This document shows, in pieces, positions 24,322-32,879 of a stretch of 64,000 nucleotides of DNA. Source of the stretch: Olivibacter sitiensis DSM 17696 (GTDB lineage: Bacteria; Bacteroidota; Bacteroidia; Sphingobacteriales; Sphingobacteriaceae); contig NZ_ATZA01000001.1 of the NCBI RefSeq assembly GCF_000427965.1, positions 186,001-250,000 of the forward strand. Direction: 5' to 3'. Position 1 is the first letter of the stretch; the number at the start of each line of letters is the position of its first letter. Made by a program: the position numbers and the translations under genes. The notes beneath the pieces are model-generated. The model made no database searches and was not told the origin of the DNA. It saw nothing but the letters and a program-made list of their open reading frames with translations.

Positions 24322-25689
24322 TCAAGGGCAGCCGTGCAAAGGTAAGCTTTTGTTCAGAAAATGAGCGTACCAATGCCCAGATGATTTGACTATTCGCTCT
24401 TGCGAGTCAAAGTCGTTATACACGATTCCGAAGCGTGGGTAGTAACCTTCTGCCCATTCGAAATTGTCTGTCAGTGTCCAAACAAAATAGCCATGAACCT
24501 TATGACCATCATTCTTGGCGCGCAGTACCTGGGCAATATGCTCCTGCAGGTAGTGAAGCCTTTGGCTATCATTCACTTTTCCGTCCTGAACGGTGTCTGG
24601 AAAGGCCGCGCCATTTTCAGTAATGTAAATTTTCTTCACCCCCGCATAACTGTCGAATCGTTTGATGATATGGTAGATCGACGGAGGATATACTTCCCAT
24701 TTCATGGTGGTGAGGGGAACGTTTCTTTTCTCGGCTGGTACCAAGGCGGCATGTAGGTAAGGAGTGAACAAGGCATATTTGACCAGCTCGCGGGTATAAT
24801 TCTGCAATCCTATGAAGTCAAAATCGAAGCGCATGCGTTCCTCGTCGCCGGGAAGGACGTACTTGTATATGCCTTTTAAGACAGATAGATCTTCCACTGG
24901 ATATCCCATGCCTAGCGTGGGTTCAACAAACAAACGATTGAACAGGACGTCGGCACGCTGGGCAGCTCGTATATCCCTATTTTTGGATGAAGCTGGTTCA
25001 ACATGGGTGCAGGAAAAGGTAGTTCCTATCTCTGCCGTGGGCAATAGCCCCTTTAACAAGCGCCCCCCTTCTGCCATGGCAAGCACGGCATGATGCGCCG
25101 CGGGCAGAAATTTCTTGAGAGCAGTGTGTCCCGGTGCGTGTAGCCCCAAGAAATAACCAGCTCCTGTAAAGACCATTGGCTCATTGAGCACCATCCAGTG
25201 TTTCACCCTGTCGCCATAACGCTGGGCACACAGCTCGGCATAGTTGCAAAACCAAGCGACGATGTCCCTATTGCTCCAGCCACCCTTCAGTTCCAGGGCA
25301 TGGGGAAGGTCCCAATGGTACAGCGTGACCCAAGGCTCGATACCTTGTGCAAGGCAGCTGTCTATTACGCGGTCGTAGAAATCCAATCCTTTTTGGTTCA
25401 CCACGGTGCGGTCTCCTTGTGGCAACAATCGTGGCCATGCGATGGAAAAACGGAAATTGGGAATGTGAAGGTCTTTGATGAGGGCGATATCTTGTTCATA
25501 GCGCCTGTAAAAGTCGCATGCGACCTGGGCGTGTTGATCGCCTTTTATGCGGCCCTTTTGTTGAGTAAATACATCCCATATAGAAGGCCCTTTTCCGTCT
25601 GTAGCAGCACTGCCCTCAGTCTGAAAGGCGGCAGTAGACACTCCCCACTTAAAGTCTTTGCCAAAAAGGTCTCTAGTCACAATTTTCAT
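24322..25689 (-). CDS. GH1 beta-glucosidase
   Basis: A 455-residue glycoside hydrolase family 1 enzyme. The N-terminal motif FKWGVSTAAFQTEG is typical, the acid/base Glu170 sits in LNEP, and the nucleophile Glu358 sits in ITENG. The aglycone motif NFEWAEGYYPRFGI is near the C-terminus. No signal peptide is present, so the enzyme is cytoplasmic and likely acts on imported beta-glucosides or related disaccharides. It begins 19 bases upstream of the RemB/Wzi-like gene on the same strand, so they may share a transcript. Confidence 0.95.
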   Translation of the reverse strand: MKIVTRDLFGKDFKWGVSTAAFQTEGSAATDGKGPSIWDVFTQQKGRIKGDQHAQVACDFYRRYEQDIALIKDLHIPNFRFSIAWPRLLPQGDRTVVNQKGLDFYDRVIDSCLAQGIEPWVTLYHWDLPHALELKGGWSNRDIVAWFCNYAELCAQRYGDRVKHWMVLNEPMVFTGAGYFLGLHAPGHTALKKFLPAAHHAVLAMAEGGRLLKGLLPTAEIGTTFSCTHVEPASSKNRDIRAAQRADVLFNRLFVEPTLGMGYPVEDLSVLKGIYKYVLPGDEERMRFDFDFIGLQNYTRELVKYALFTPYLHAALVPAEKRNVPLTTMKWEVYPPSIYHIIKRFDSYAGVKKIYITENGAAFPDTVQDGKVNDSQRLHYLQEHIAQVLRAKNDGHKVHGYFVWTLTDNFEWAEGYYPRFGIVYNDFDSQERIVKSSGHWYAHFLNKSLPLHGCP

Positions 25690-25905
25690 CTATCATTTAG
25701 CCATGGATGAAGCCGCGTTGGTGCCTGAAGGCCGTTTTGAGTCGATACCTACATAGCTTTTCCTTTACTAGCTTTATCCATACAATTGGGTTCCATAATT
25801 TTTGCCAATTCATGGGTGTTTCTCCTTTCTTCTACAAGGGAAAGATAGCTATTGTTTGTTAATGGCAAGTTAACTTATCATGATGTTATCGTGATGATAT
25901 GTAGC

Positions 25906-26820
25906 CTAGAGAACAAATGACGACAATTGACTGAATTGCCTTAGCCGATCGCCGATTTCTTTTTTCGTGAGGCCCTGCAACCTTTCCGTGCCAAACTGTT
26001 CCACGCAGAAGGAAGCCATAGCAGAGCCATAGATGACCGCGGTCTTCATTGTCTGGAAATTGACCTGTCCGTACTGTGCCAAGTAGCCCACAAAACCACC
26101 TGCAAACGTGTCTCCGGCACCTGTAGGATCAAATACCGTAGCTAAAGGCAGGGCTGGGGCAGAAAAAACCTGCTTGTCGCCAAAAAGTAGGGCGCCATGC
26201 TCCCCCTTTTTTATAATGAGATACCTGGGGCCCATGGCCATGATGGTCTCGGCAGCAGTAACCAAGGCGTATTCACCGGACAATTGCCTTGCCTCTTCAT
26301 CATTGATGATGAGCACATCTATATGTTGCAGTGTTTCTTTTAGATCGTCCATTGCACTTTCTATCCAAAAGTTCATCGTATCCATGGCAATGAGCTTGGG
26401 CCGTTTTTCTAGGCGTTGCAATGCCGTAAGTTGCACCTGCGGAGCTAGATTCCCCAGCAAAATATATTCGCAGTCTTGGTATGAACTTGGGATAATAGGG
26501 TCGAAATCTGCCAGTACGTTTAGATCAGTAATAAGTGAGTCGCGACTATTCATGTCATTGTGGTACTTGCCAGACCAAAAGAATGTTTTCTCGTCTTTTT
26601 TTACTTGAATTCCTTCTATATCTATGCTATGGTCGCTGAGAATTTTCAGATTGTCTTCACCAAAGTCATTGCCCACCACGCCCACGATCTTCACGTGCGG
26701 ATAGATATAAGAGGCGGATAGACTGGCATAAGGTGCTGCACCACCTACAATCTTATCCGTTTTTCCAAAAGGGGTTTCAATGGCGTCAAAGGCAACAGAT
26801 CCTAGTACTATTAAACTCAT
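25906..26820 (-). CDS. PfkB-family carbohydrate kinase
   Basis: A 304-residue ribokinase-fold enzyme. The start at 26820 (MSLIVLGSVAFDAIETPFGK) matches family N-termini; the frame extends upstream to 26949 but that part looks non-coding. The C-terminal signature DPTGAGDTFAGGFVGYLA holds the catalytic aspartate, and the substrate-side motif VGGAAPYASLSASYI is near residue 25. The substrate cannot be fixed: adenosine, ribose and other sugars are all used in the family. A box TATATTTG lies on the minus strand about 45 bases upstream of the ATG. Confidence 0.85.
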   Translation of the reverse strand: MSLIVLGSVAFDAIETPFGKTDKIVGGAAPYASLSASYIYPHVKIVGVVGNDFGEDNLKILSDHSIDIEGIQVKKDEKTFFWSGKYHNDMNSRDSLITDLNVLADFDPIIPSSYQDCEYILLGNLAPQVQLTALQRLEKRPKLIAMDTMNFWIESAMDDLKETLQHIDVLIINDEEARQLSGEYALVTAAETIMAMGPRYLIIKKGEHGALLFGDKQVFSAPALPLATVFDPTGAGDTFAGGFVGYLAQYGQVNFQTMKTAVIYGSAMASFCVEQFGTERLQGLTKKEIGDRLRQFSQLSSFVL

Positions 26821-27038
26821 TTTTTGTGCGTATGGTAATGATTTGGTCGCAAATATAGTGTTTTTTGCTAGAAGCGATTTCTTTTCTCTCTTAAGGCTTA
26901 GTGAAAGGAAGCTTTCTTTGGTATTTGTCTTCGCTTGACGAACGAACATACGAGGGAGATAATTATTATTTATTTTTTTTGTTATTTAAATCATAAATGT
27001 CGAATATTGCAGTCCGAAAATTCGGAAGCATGGTACAC

Positions 27039-27112
27039 TCCTGAATAGCTCAGCAGGTTAGAGCATCTGACTGTTAATCAGAGGGTCGCTGGTTCGAGCC
27101 CAGCTTCAGGAG
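27039..27112 (+). tRNA. tRNA-Asn (GTT), copy 1
   Basis: 74 bases folding as a cloverleaf: acceptor TCCTGAA/TTCAGGA, D-loop AGCTCAGCAGGTTAGAGC, anticodon loop CTGTTAA with GTT at 27073-27075, T-loop GGTTCGAGCC. The CCA end is not encoded. Confidence 0.97.
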
Positions 27113-27148
27113 CAAGCTTCCTATCGGAACATATACATGATGGAATTT

Positions 27149-27222
27149 TCCTGAATAGCTCAGCAGGTTAGAGCATCTGACTGTTAATCAGAGGGTCGCT
27201 GGTTCGAGCCCAGCTTCAGGAG
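27149..27222 (+). tRNA. tRNA-Asn (GTT), copy 2
   Basis: Identical in all 74 bases to the copy 37 bases upstream. The two are followed by one terminator and are presumably co-transcribed. Confidence 0.97.
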
Positions 27223-27224
27223 CA

Positions 27225-27251
27225 AGCCCCGAAACTATCGGGGCTTTTTTT
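27225..27251 (+). terminator. Terminator of the tRNA-Asn pair
   Basis: The hairpin AGCCCCGA (27225-27232) with TCGGGGCT, loop AACTA, is followed by a run of T broken only at the end. Confidence 0.85.
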
Positions 27252-27396
27252 ATTTTAGGCCGTGCATTTCTCGTTCTTTAAATTTATATTTGCCCCATCG
27301 ATTGATTTGCGAAAGGGGTGTGCAAAGGATTTTTCCATTGTATCGAAAGAGTTCTTCATTAAATTTATCCCTAATACTTAGAAATATCTAGACAGT

Positions 27397-28713
27397 ATGA
27401 ACATTGTAATAGTAGGAGGAGGCCTTGGCGGTGTGAGCCTAGCGAAAAAATTGGCCAAGAACAAGAGTGTGAACGTCACAATAGTTGACCGCAATAACTA
27501 CCATTTTTTTCCTCCGCTTATCTACCAGGTTGCCACGGCATTTGTAGAAACTTCTATCATCTCATATCCTTTCAGACGGATGTTCAGCAACACGAGCAAT
27601 TTCCGTTTCCATTATGGAGAAATGCAGGAGATTGATGTGGCTAGAAAAGTCATTGTTACCGAGTTTGGTGAAGTGCCATACGACTATGCGGTTCTGGCAA
27701 TGGGCACGGAAACCAACTATTTCGGTATGGCCAACGTGACCAAGAATGCGGTACCAATGAAAACCCTGGATGATGCCATGAATCTGCGTAACCGTATACT
27801 TGCCAATCTGGAAAAAGCCTCTCAAACAGAGGACCCCGAGCTGCGGAAAAAACTGCTCACGGTGGTGTTGGCGGGTGGTGGCCCCACAGGGGTGGAACTG
27901 GCAGGGATGTACGTGTACCTCAACAAGCACCTATTGCCCAAAGAATATCCAGAATTGCTTCGCGATGGCGGCCTAAAGATTATCTTGGTAGATATGCTCC
28001 CTGTACTGCTAGGGCCAATGAGCAAGACGGCACAGTCCGAGGCATTGGAAGTACTGCAAAAAAGAGGGGTAGAGGTACGGCTGAACACAGGTGTGAAAGA
28101 TTTCGTGGACGGCAGGGTGCAGTTTGCCGACGGCTCTTTCATAGAGACCGACACGCTTATATGGACTTCGGGCGTAATAGCTCGTGAAGCCAAGGGCTTG
28201 CCGGAGGGTTCTACAGGCAGAGCAAGACGTATCTTGGTGGACGAATACAATAAGGTGCAAACGGTGGACGATGTATATGCCATTGGCGATATCTGCTTCC
28301 AAACAACCGATGCAGCTTATCCGAACGGCCACCCGCAATTGGCTCAGGTAGCCATGCAGCAAGGAGATCTATTGGCTTCAAACCTCATCAACAAAATAGA
28401 AGGAAGGCCATTGAAGCCATTCGCTTATTTCAATAAAGGCTCTATGGCCATTATCAGCAAAAACAGTGCGGTAGTAGATCTACCTAAGTTTTCCTTTACC
28501 GGTTTCTTTGCCTGGATTACCTGGCTTGGCCTACACTGGTTTTATACCTACGGCTTCAGAAATAAGGTGAAGCTGTTCAACGGCTGGTTGTGGTCCTGGC
28601 TGGGCAACAATACCAACCTGCGTTTCATCTACCGCGATAAGGAGAAGGAACAGCAATCTTGGCTTGCGGCATACAAAAAGCAGCAAGCGGAGGTGGGGCA
28701 GAATGAGCAATAA
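27397..28713 (+). CDS. ndh: Type II NADH dehydrogenase (NDH-2)
   Basis: A 438-residue flavoprotein. The N-terminal FAD fold carries GGGLGGVSLAKKLAK (residues 7-21). The NADH fold carries VVLAGGGPTGVELAGM near residue 160, and the family motif VYAIGDICF lies near residue 296. The C-terminus has an amphipathic/hydrophobic part (FFAWITWLGLHWFYTYGF) for membrane attachment. It oxidises NADH and reduces quinone without pumping protons. A box TATATTTG lies at 27285-27292. The DUF4920 gene follows after 41 bases on the same strand. Confidence 0.92.
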   Translation: MNIVIVGGGLGGVSLAKKLAKNKSVNVTIVDRNNYHFFPPLIYQVATAFVETSIISYPFRRMFSNTSNFRFHYGEMQEIDVARKVIVTEFGEVPYDYAVLAMGTETNYFGMANVTKNAVPMKTLDDAMNLRNRILANLEKASQTEDPELRKKLLTVVLAGGGPTGVELAGMYVYLNKHLLPKEYPELLRDGGLKIILVDMLPVLLGPMSKTAQSEALEVLQKRGVEVRLNTGVKDFVDGRVQFADGSFIETDTLIWTSGVIAREAKGLPEGSTGRARRILVDEYNKVQTVDDVYAIGDICFQTTDAAYPNGHPQLAQVAMQQGDLLASNLINKIEGRPLKPFAYFNKGSMAIISKNSAVVDLPKFSFTGFFAWITWLGLHWFYTYGFRNKVKLFNGWLWSWLGNNTNLRFIYRDKEKEQQSWLAAYKKQQAEVGQNEQ

Positions 28714-28754
28714 GCTTCACAAGGTATAACTGTTTTAAAATAAAGTTGATCAAA

Positions 28755-29243
28755 ATGAATATGCTATCAAAAGGCTTGGCCTGTCTCATGGGCTTGCTAT
28801 TTACTTCTTCCTTGTTTGCACAGCAGGAAGTAGAGATAGCTCCCGCAAAACCAGGTACGCAATATGGTGCTCCTATTAGCATGGGCGATGCGATAGCCAT
28901 TGCTTCCCTAGAAAGTAAATTGTCTGCCGATACGGTATATAACGGGAAAGTAGAAGGTAAAGTGGTGGAGGTGTGCAAGAAAAAAGGATGCTTCATGAAA
29001 TTGGAACGGGCGGCAGGCGATCCTATCATGGTGAAGTTTAAGGACTATGCTTTCTTTATGCCGCAAGATATTGTAGGCAAAACCGTAGTTATCGATGGAG
29101 AAGCTAAGGTGAGGGAAACCAGCGTAGAACGCTTGAAGCATTTTGCAGAAGATGCCGGTAAATCCAAAGAGGAAATAGCCGCCATAAATGACCCGAAAAA
29201 GGACATTGAGCTGGTGGCCAATGGCGTGGTCGTAGTAAAGTAA
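28755..29243 (+). CDS. DUF4920 domain protein, secreted
   Basis: A 162-residue protein with a signal peptide (MNMLSKGLACLMGLLFTSSL, then FAQQ) and one DUF4920 domain. The domain includes GKVEGKVVEVCKKKGCFMKL, where the paired cysteines are the most notable residues, and VKFKDYAFFMPQDIVGKTVV. The domain is an OB-like fold of unknown role in Bacteroidota. ATG 28755 is used; the listed frame begins at a TTG nine bases earlier. It ends 16 bases before the bidirectional terminator shared with glyS. Confidence 0.8.
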   Translation: MNMLSKGLACLMGLLFTSSLFAQQEVEIAPAKPGTQYGAPISMGDAIAIASLESKLSADTVYNGKVEGKVVEVCKKKGCFMKLERAAGDPIMVKFKDYAFFMPQDIVGKTVVIDGEAKVRETSVERLKHFAEDAGKSKEEIAAINDPKKDIELVANGVVVVK

Positions 29244-29259
29244 GGAAAGCAATACCATT

Positions 29260-29310
29260 ATAAAAACGGGAGAGGCAAGTGCGATACGCACTTGCCTCTC
29301 CCGTTTTTAT
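29260..29310. terminator. Bidirectional terminator with 24-bp perfect stem
   Basis: Left arm 29260-29283 begins ATAAAAACGGGAGAGG; right arm 29287-29310 is its exact complement, with a 3-base loop. The A/T ends give U-tracts in both directions, serving the DUF4920 gene (plus) and glyS (minus). Confidence 0.9.
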
Positions 29311-29328
29311 ACCTCATGTATATATAAT

Positions 29329-30798
29329 CTACAGCAGTTCTTGGAGTAAACCCTTCCAGCCCGCTATGGCTTGTACCATTTGCGGCAGTTGGGCAATAGC
29401 CACGCGTTCTTGTTCCATGCTATCGCGGTGCCGTATGGTGACGGTATCGTCTTCCAGCGACTGATGATCTATGGTGATACACAGTGGTGTGCCTATGGCG
29501 TCTTGTCTTCTGTAACGCTTGCCTATTGAGTCCTTCTCGTCATACTGAATGTTGAAGTCCAATCGCAGGGCATTGACTATTTCGTGCGCTTTTTCAGGCA
29601 GACCATCTTTTTTCGTCAAAGGTAAGATCGCCGCCTTGATGGGGGCGAGAGCCGGATGGAGGTGCAGTACCCTACGCGAATCTTGCTTGTCCTCCGTACT
29701 GAGATCTTGCTCTTCGTAAGCATTGCATAGTGCTGTGAGGAACATGCGGTCTAGGCCTATGGAAGTTTCGATTACAAAAGGTACATAACTTTGGTTTATC
29801 TCGTTGTCGAAATACTGCATCTTCTTGCCGGAGAATTTTTGGTGTTGGCTCAAGTCAAAGTCGGTGCGCGAGTGGATGCCCTCTACCTCCTTGAAGCCAA
29901 AGGGAAATTCATATTCGATATCTACGGCAGCATTGGCATAGTGCGCCAATTTTACGTGGTCGTGATAGCGGTACTTGCTGGCTTCTGGTTTCAGGGCTAG
30001 GTGCCATTTGAGGCGAAGAGCCTTCCATTTTTCGTACCATTCCAGCTCTGTGCCGGGGCGCACGAAAAACTGCATTTCCATTTGCTCAAATTCACGCATG
30101 CGCATGATGAACTGCCGGGCGATTACCTCATTGCGAAAAGCCTTGCCGATTTGGGCTATGCCAAAGGGGATTTTCATGCGGCCTGATTTCTGCACGTTGA
30201 GGAAGTTGACAAATATACCTTGAGCGGTTTCCGGCCGTAAGTACACTTCGTCGGAACCGTCTGCCATGGCACCCATCTGGGTGGAGAACATGAGGTTGAA
30301 CTGCCTTACTTCCGTCCAGTTTCTGGTACCACTGATGGGGCATACAATTTCATATTCCTCAATAAGTGTCTTCAACCGGGGCAAATCATCTGCTTCCAAG
30401 GCGCTGTCCAGCTCGCTTTGCAATGTTTTGGCCTTTTCCGTCTTGCCGTCTTTTTCAAAGCGCGCAATCTTGTCTTCTATCAACTGATCGGCACGATAGC
30501 GCTTCTTGGAATCTTTGTTATCTATCATCGGGTCGTTGAACCCGTCTACGTGGCCCGATGCCTTCCATATCTTGGGGTGCATAAATATGGCCGAGTCAAT
30601 GCCCACGATATTGTCGTTGAGCTGTACCATCGCTTTCCACCAGTAGGTCTTGATGTTGTTTTTTAGCTCGGTACCCAGTTGCCCATAATCGTATACGGCA
30701 CTCAGGCCATCGTATATTTCACTCGAAGGGAATACAAAACCGTATTCCTTTGCATGCGATATGACGTTTTTGAACTGTTCGTCGTTGTTTTTGCTCAT
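29329..30798 (-). CDS. glyS: Glycyl-tRNA synthetase (homodimeric, class II)
   Basis: A 489-residue enzyme of the alpha2 type. Class II motifs are present: motif 2-like RNEVIARQFIMRMREFEQME, the substrate segment AQGIFVNFLNVQKSGRMKIP, motif 3-like FVIETSIGLDRMFL, and the C-terminal anticodon-binding domain (HLHPALAPIKAAILPLTKKD onward). It attaches glycine to tRNA-Gly in the cytoplasm. The promoter TTG-N20-TATGTTTG stands 7 bases upstream of the ATG. Confidence 0.96.
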   Translation of the reverse strand: MSKNNDEQFKNVISHAKEYGFVFPSSEIYDGLSAVYDYGQLGTELKNNIKTYWWKAMVQLNDNIVGIDSAIFMHPKIWKASGHVDGFNDPMIDNKDSKKRYRADQLIEDKIARFEKDGKTEKAKTLQSELDSALEADDLPRLKTLIEEYEIVCPISGTRNWTEVRQFNLMFSTQMGAMADGSDEVYLRPETAQGIFVNFLNVQKSGRMKIPFGIAQIGKAFRNEVIARQFIMRMREFEQMEMQFFVRPGTELEWYEKWKALRLKWHLALKPEASKYRYHDHVKLAHYANAAVDIEYEFPFGFKEVEGIHSRTDFDLSQHQKFSGKKMQYFDNEINQSYVPFVIETSIGLDRMFLTALCNAYEEQDLSTEDKQDSRRVLHLHPALAPIKAAILPLTKKDGLPEKAHEIVNALRLDFNIQYDEKDSIGKRYRRQDAIGTPLCITIDHQSLEDDTVTIRHRDSMEQERVAIAQLPQMVQAIAGWKGLLQELL

Positions 30799-30805
30799 AA
30801 TGCAG

Positions 30806-30836
30806 CAAACATAGATAAATTGCTTTGGATAGACAA
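30806..30836 (-). promoter_or_regulatory. Promoter of glyS
   Basis: On the minus strand, TTG (30836-30834) and TATGTTTG (30813-30806) are separated by 20 bases, matching the Bacteroidota consensus. Only 7 bases separate the box from the ATG, so the leader is very short or absent. Confidence 0.65.
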
Positions 30837-30868
30837 CATTGTAGGGTGTATTTCAAATCTTCGTTTTT

Positions 30869-31058
30869 ACCAAGCTACAAGCTTGGTTTTATTTCAAGGC
30901 ACAAGCTGACCTATCCGCACAAAGCCATGATCCCAAAGCTTGCGCCAGTTCTCGTACCAATACTGGCGCAAGCTTAAGGGCGGGAAAGGGTGGTGGCCTA
31001 GCTTGGGCCGACCAATAAGAAGAAGCTTGCAGCTTCGCATTAAGCCTTGTGAAGGTTT
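30869..31058. repeat. REP-like double-hairpin element, copy 3, with a long central hairpin
   Basis: This 327-base gap between glyS and the phosphodiesterase holds, in order: an 8-bp hairpin ACCAAGCT/AGCTTGGT with loop ACA (30869-30887); a 14-bp hairpin AAGCTTGCGCCAGT/ACTGGCGCAAGCTT with a 12-base loop (30936-30975); a hairpin GAAGC/GCTTC with loop TTGCA (31022-31036); and a hairpin AAGCCTT/AAGGTTT with one G-T pair and loop GTG (31042-31058). Sequence around these is similar to 8405-8570 with halves in the opposite order. No gene is seen in the gap. Confidence 0.65.
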
Positions 31059-31125
31059 GAATTGCCCCATATTGTATGTGCCGTACAATTTCGCTAAGTT
31101 TGGAGAGTAAATTTAAATATTACTT

Positions 31126-32076
31126 ATGAAAAGAAGGGGTGCCGTCAGATTCTTGGCCATCTTTTGCTGTTGCCTGACCGTCATGGCCGTGGGCTGCCTA
31201 TCTGGGAGCGATAGGTATATATCTTCGCGTATGGGCATGCAGATTCATACGGAGCGCCTGGAGAACTTATATAGCCTGCTCGCCTACCGGGATGGGGGAA
31301 TTCCACTGGTCAGTGCCCATCGTGGCGGGCCGGGGCCTGGATATCCCGAGAATGCGTTGGAAACATTCATGCACCGTGCTGCCACACAGCCGCTGGTCAT
31401 TGAATGCGACATAGCCTTGAGCAAGGATTCCGTACTGGTATTGATGCATGATGATAAGCTGGACCGCACCACCACCGGAAAGGGATACCTTAAAGACTTT
31501 ACTTATGAGGAGCTCGCGAGGTTGCAACTGAGGGATACGGACGGCAAAGTGACGGATTTTAAAATACCCAAACTGGATGATGCCCTCAACTGGGGCAAGG
31601 GCAAAGTGCTCTTTACTTTGGACGTGAAGCGGGGCGTGCCGTATGACCTGGTGATAGATGCCGTACGGAGAAATCGTGCGGAGGCCTCATCCATTATCAT
31701 CACCTATAACGCCGGCCAGGCAGAGGAGGTGTATCAATTGGCGCCAGAGTTGATGATATCTGCTTCCATAGCCAAGATAGATGACCTGGTTCGATTGTCA
31801 GAACTGGGGGTGCCAGACAATAGATTGGTAGCTTTTGTGGGCATAAGGGAACCCGATACCGCTCTATATACACGCTTGCACGAGCATGGTATCCGCTGTA
31901 TCCTTGGAACCATGGGCAACTTGGATGCACGTGCGGTAGCGCGGGGAGACTCGGTTTACTACGGATTGGTACAGCGCGGTGCGGACATGCTGTCTACCGA
32001 TAGGCCCGAGGAAGCAGGCGCACAACTATTGCGCTTTGTGACGGACAGACACCTCAAATCCGATTTCATTTACTAA
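31126..32076 (+). CDS. Glycerophosphodiester phosphodiesterase family protein, lipoprotein
   Basis: A 316-residue protein with an N-terminal signal ending in a possible lipobox (TVMAVGC, Cys24) and a GDPD TIM-barrel domain. Catalytic-site strings are SAHRGGPGPGYPENALETF, VIECDIALSKDSVLVLMHDD and LDRTTTGKG. It hydrolyses glycerophosphodiesters, probably in the periplasm. An insertion-free length is normal. Its stop codon overlaps the ATG of the next gene (TAATG), so the two are translationally coupled. The pairing of a phosphodiesterase with an ABC ATPase has no obvious explanation. Confidence 0.85.
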   Translation: MKRRGAVRFLAIFCCCLTVMAVGCLSGSDRYISSRMGMQIHTERLENLYSLLAYRDGGIPLVSAHRGGPGPGYPENALETFMHRAATQPLVIECDIALSKDSVLVLMHDDKLDRTTTGKGYLKDFTYEELARLQLRDTDGKVTDFKIPKLDDALNWGKGKVLFTLDVKRGVPYDLVIDAVRRNRAEASSIIITYNAGQAEEVYQLAPELMISASIAKIDDLVRLSELGVPDNRLVAFVGIREPDTALYTRLHEHGIRCILGTMGNLDARAVARGDSVYYGLVQRGADMLSTDRPEEAGAQLLRFVTDRHLKSDFIY

Positions 32077-32780
32077 TGGCTATCAGCGTCAAAAACCTGA
32101 ACGTAAAGTATGGGACTAAGCCCATCATAACAGATCTATCCTTTGAGGTTCCTTCTCGTACGGTGCTGGGATTACTGGGGCCCAACGGTGCCGGCAAATC
32201 CACCTTGATGAAATGTCTCGCAGGTGTCATAGACCCATTCTCTGGAGCCATCTGCATGAACGGAAAGGCGATAGGCATAAGGCATGCTTCCATCAGGAAA
32301 CAGATAGGATATCTCCCCGAAGAAAACCCGCTTTACCGATCGATGTATGTACTTGAAAGCCTAGACCATCATTGCCGGTACTATGGGGTGAAAAATGCAA
32401 AAAGCCGTATAGATGAGTTATGCGATCAGCTAGGGCTGGCGGAGATGAAAAATCGGAAAATCGGTACTTTGTCCAAGGGCTACAAGCAGCGATTGGGTAT
32501 TGCGCATGCCCTTGTGCACGACCCAGAGCTGATTTTATTGGATGAACCCACTTCTGGCCTAGACCCCAATCAGCTGCACGATATTAACCGATTTTTGGTC
32601 GAATTAGGACAATCCAAGACCATTATACTGTCCACCCACTCGCTCCACGACGTGAGAAATACCTGTAACGACATCATCATGATGAACCATGGGAAGAAAG
32701 TGCATGAAGGAGATACACATTCTTTATTGTCTAATAATGAGGTATTAAGCTTGGAAAGTCTTTTTGAGTCGCTGCGATAG
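32076..32780 (+). CDS. ABC transporter ATP-binding protein, GldA-like but short
   Basis: A 234-residue ATPase: Walker A GLLGPNGAGKST, Q-loop IGYLPEENPLYRSMYV, signature LSKGYKQRLGIA, Walker B LILLDEPTSGLDPNQ, and H-loop STHSLHD. The PEENPLY string is typical of GldA, the ATPase linked to gliding and secretion in Bacteroidota. GldA proteins run to about 300 residues, so the C-terminal extension is missing here. No permease gene lies nearby; the permease at 2-850 is too far away to be an obvious partner. It is coupled to the phosphodiesterase gene upstream. Confidence 0.85.
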   Translation: MAISVKNLNVKYGTKPIITDLSFEVPSRTVLGLLGPNGAGKSTLMKCLAGVIDPFSGAICMNGKAIGIRHASIRKQIGYLPEENPLYRSMYVLESLDHHCRYYGVKNAKSRIDELCDQLGLAEMKNRKIGTLSKGYKQRLGIAHALVHDPELILLDEPTSGLDPNQLHDINRFLVELGQSKTIILSTHSLHDVRNTCNDIIMMNHGKKVHEGDTHSLLSNNEVLSLESLFESLR

Positions 32781-32879
32781 CAACGAGCTATTTTCCATGT
32801 TGGAAAACCAGCTTGGCATAGTTTGTGTTTGAATGATATAACGTTAACTAATAGTAACATTTATTCAAACATTTCAACT

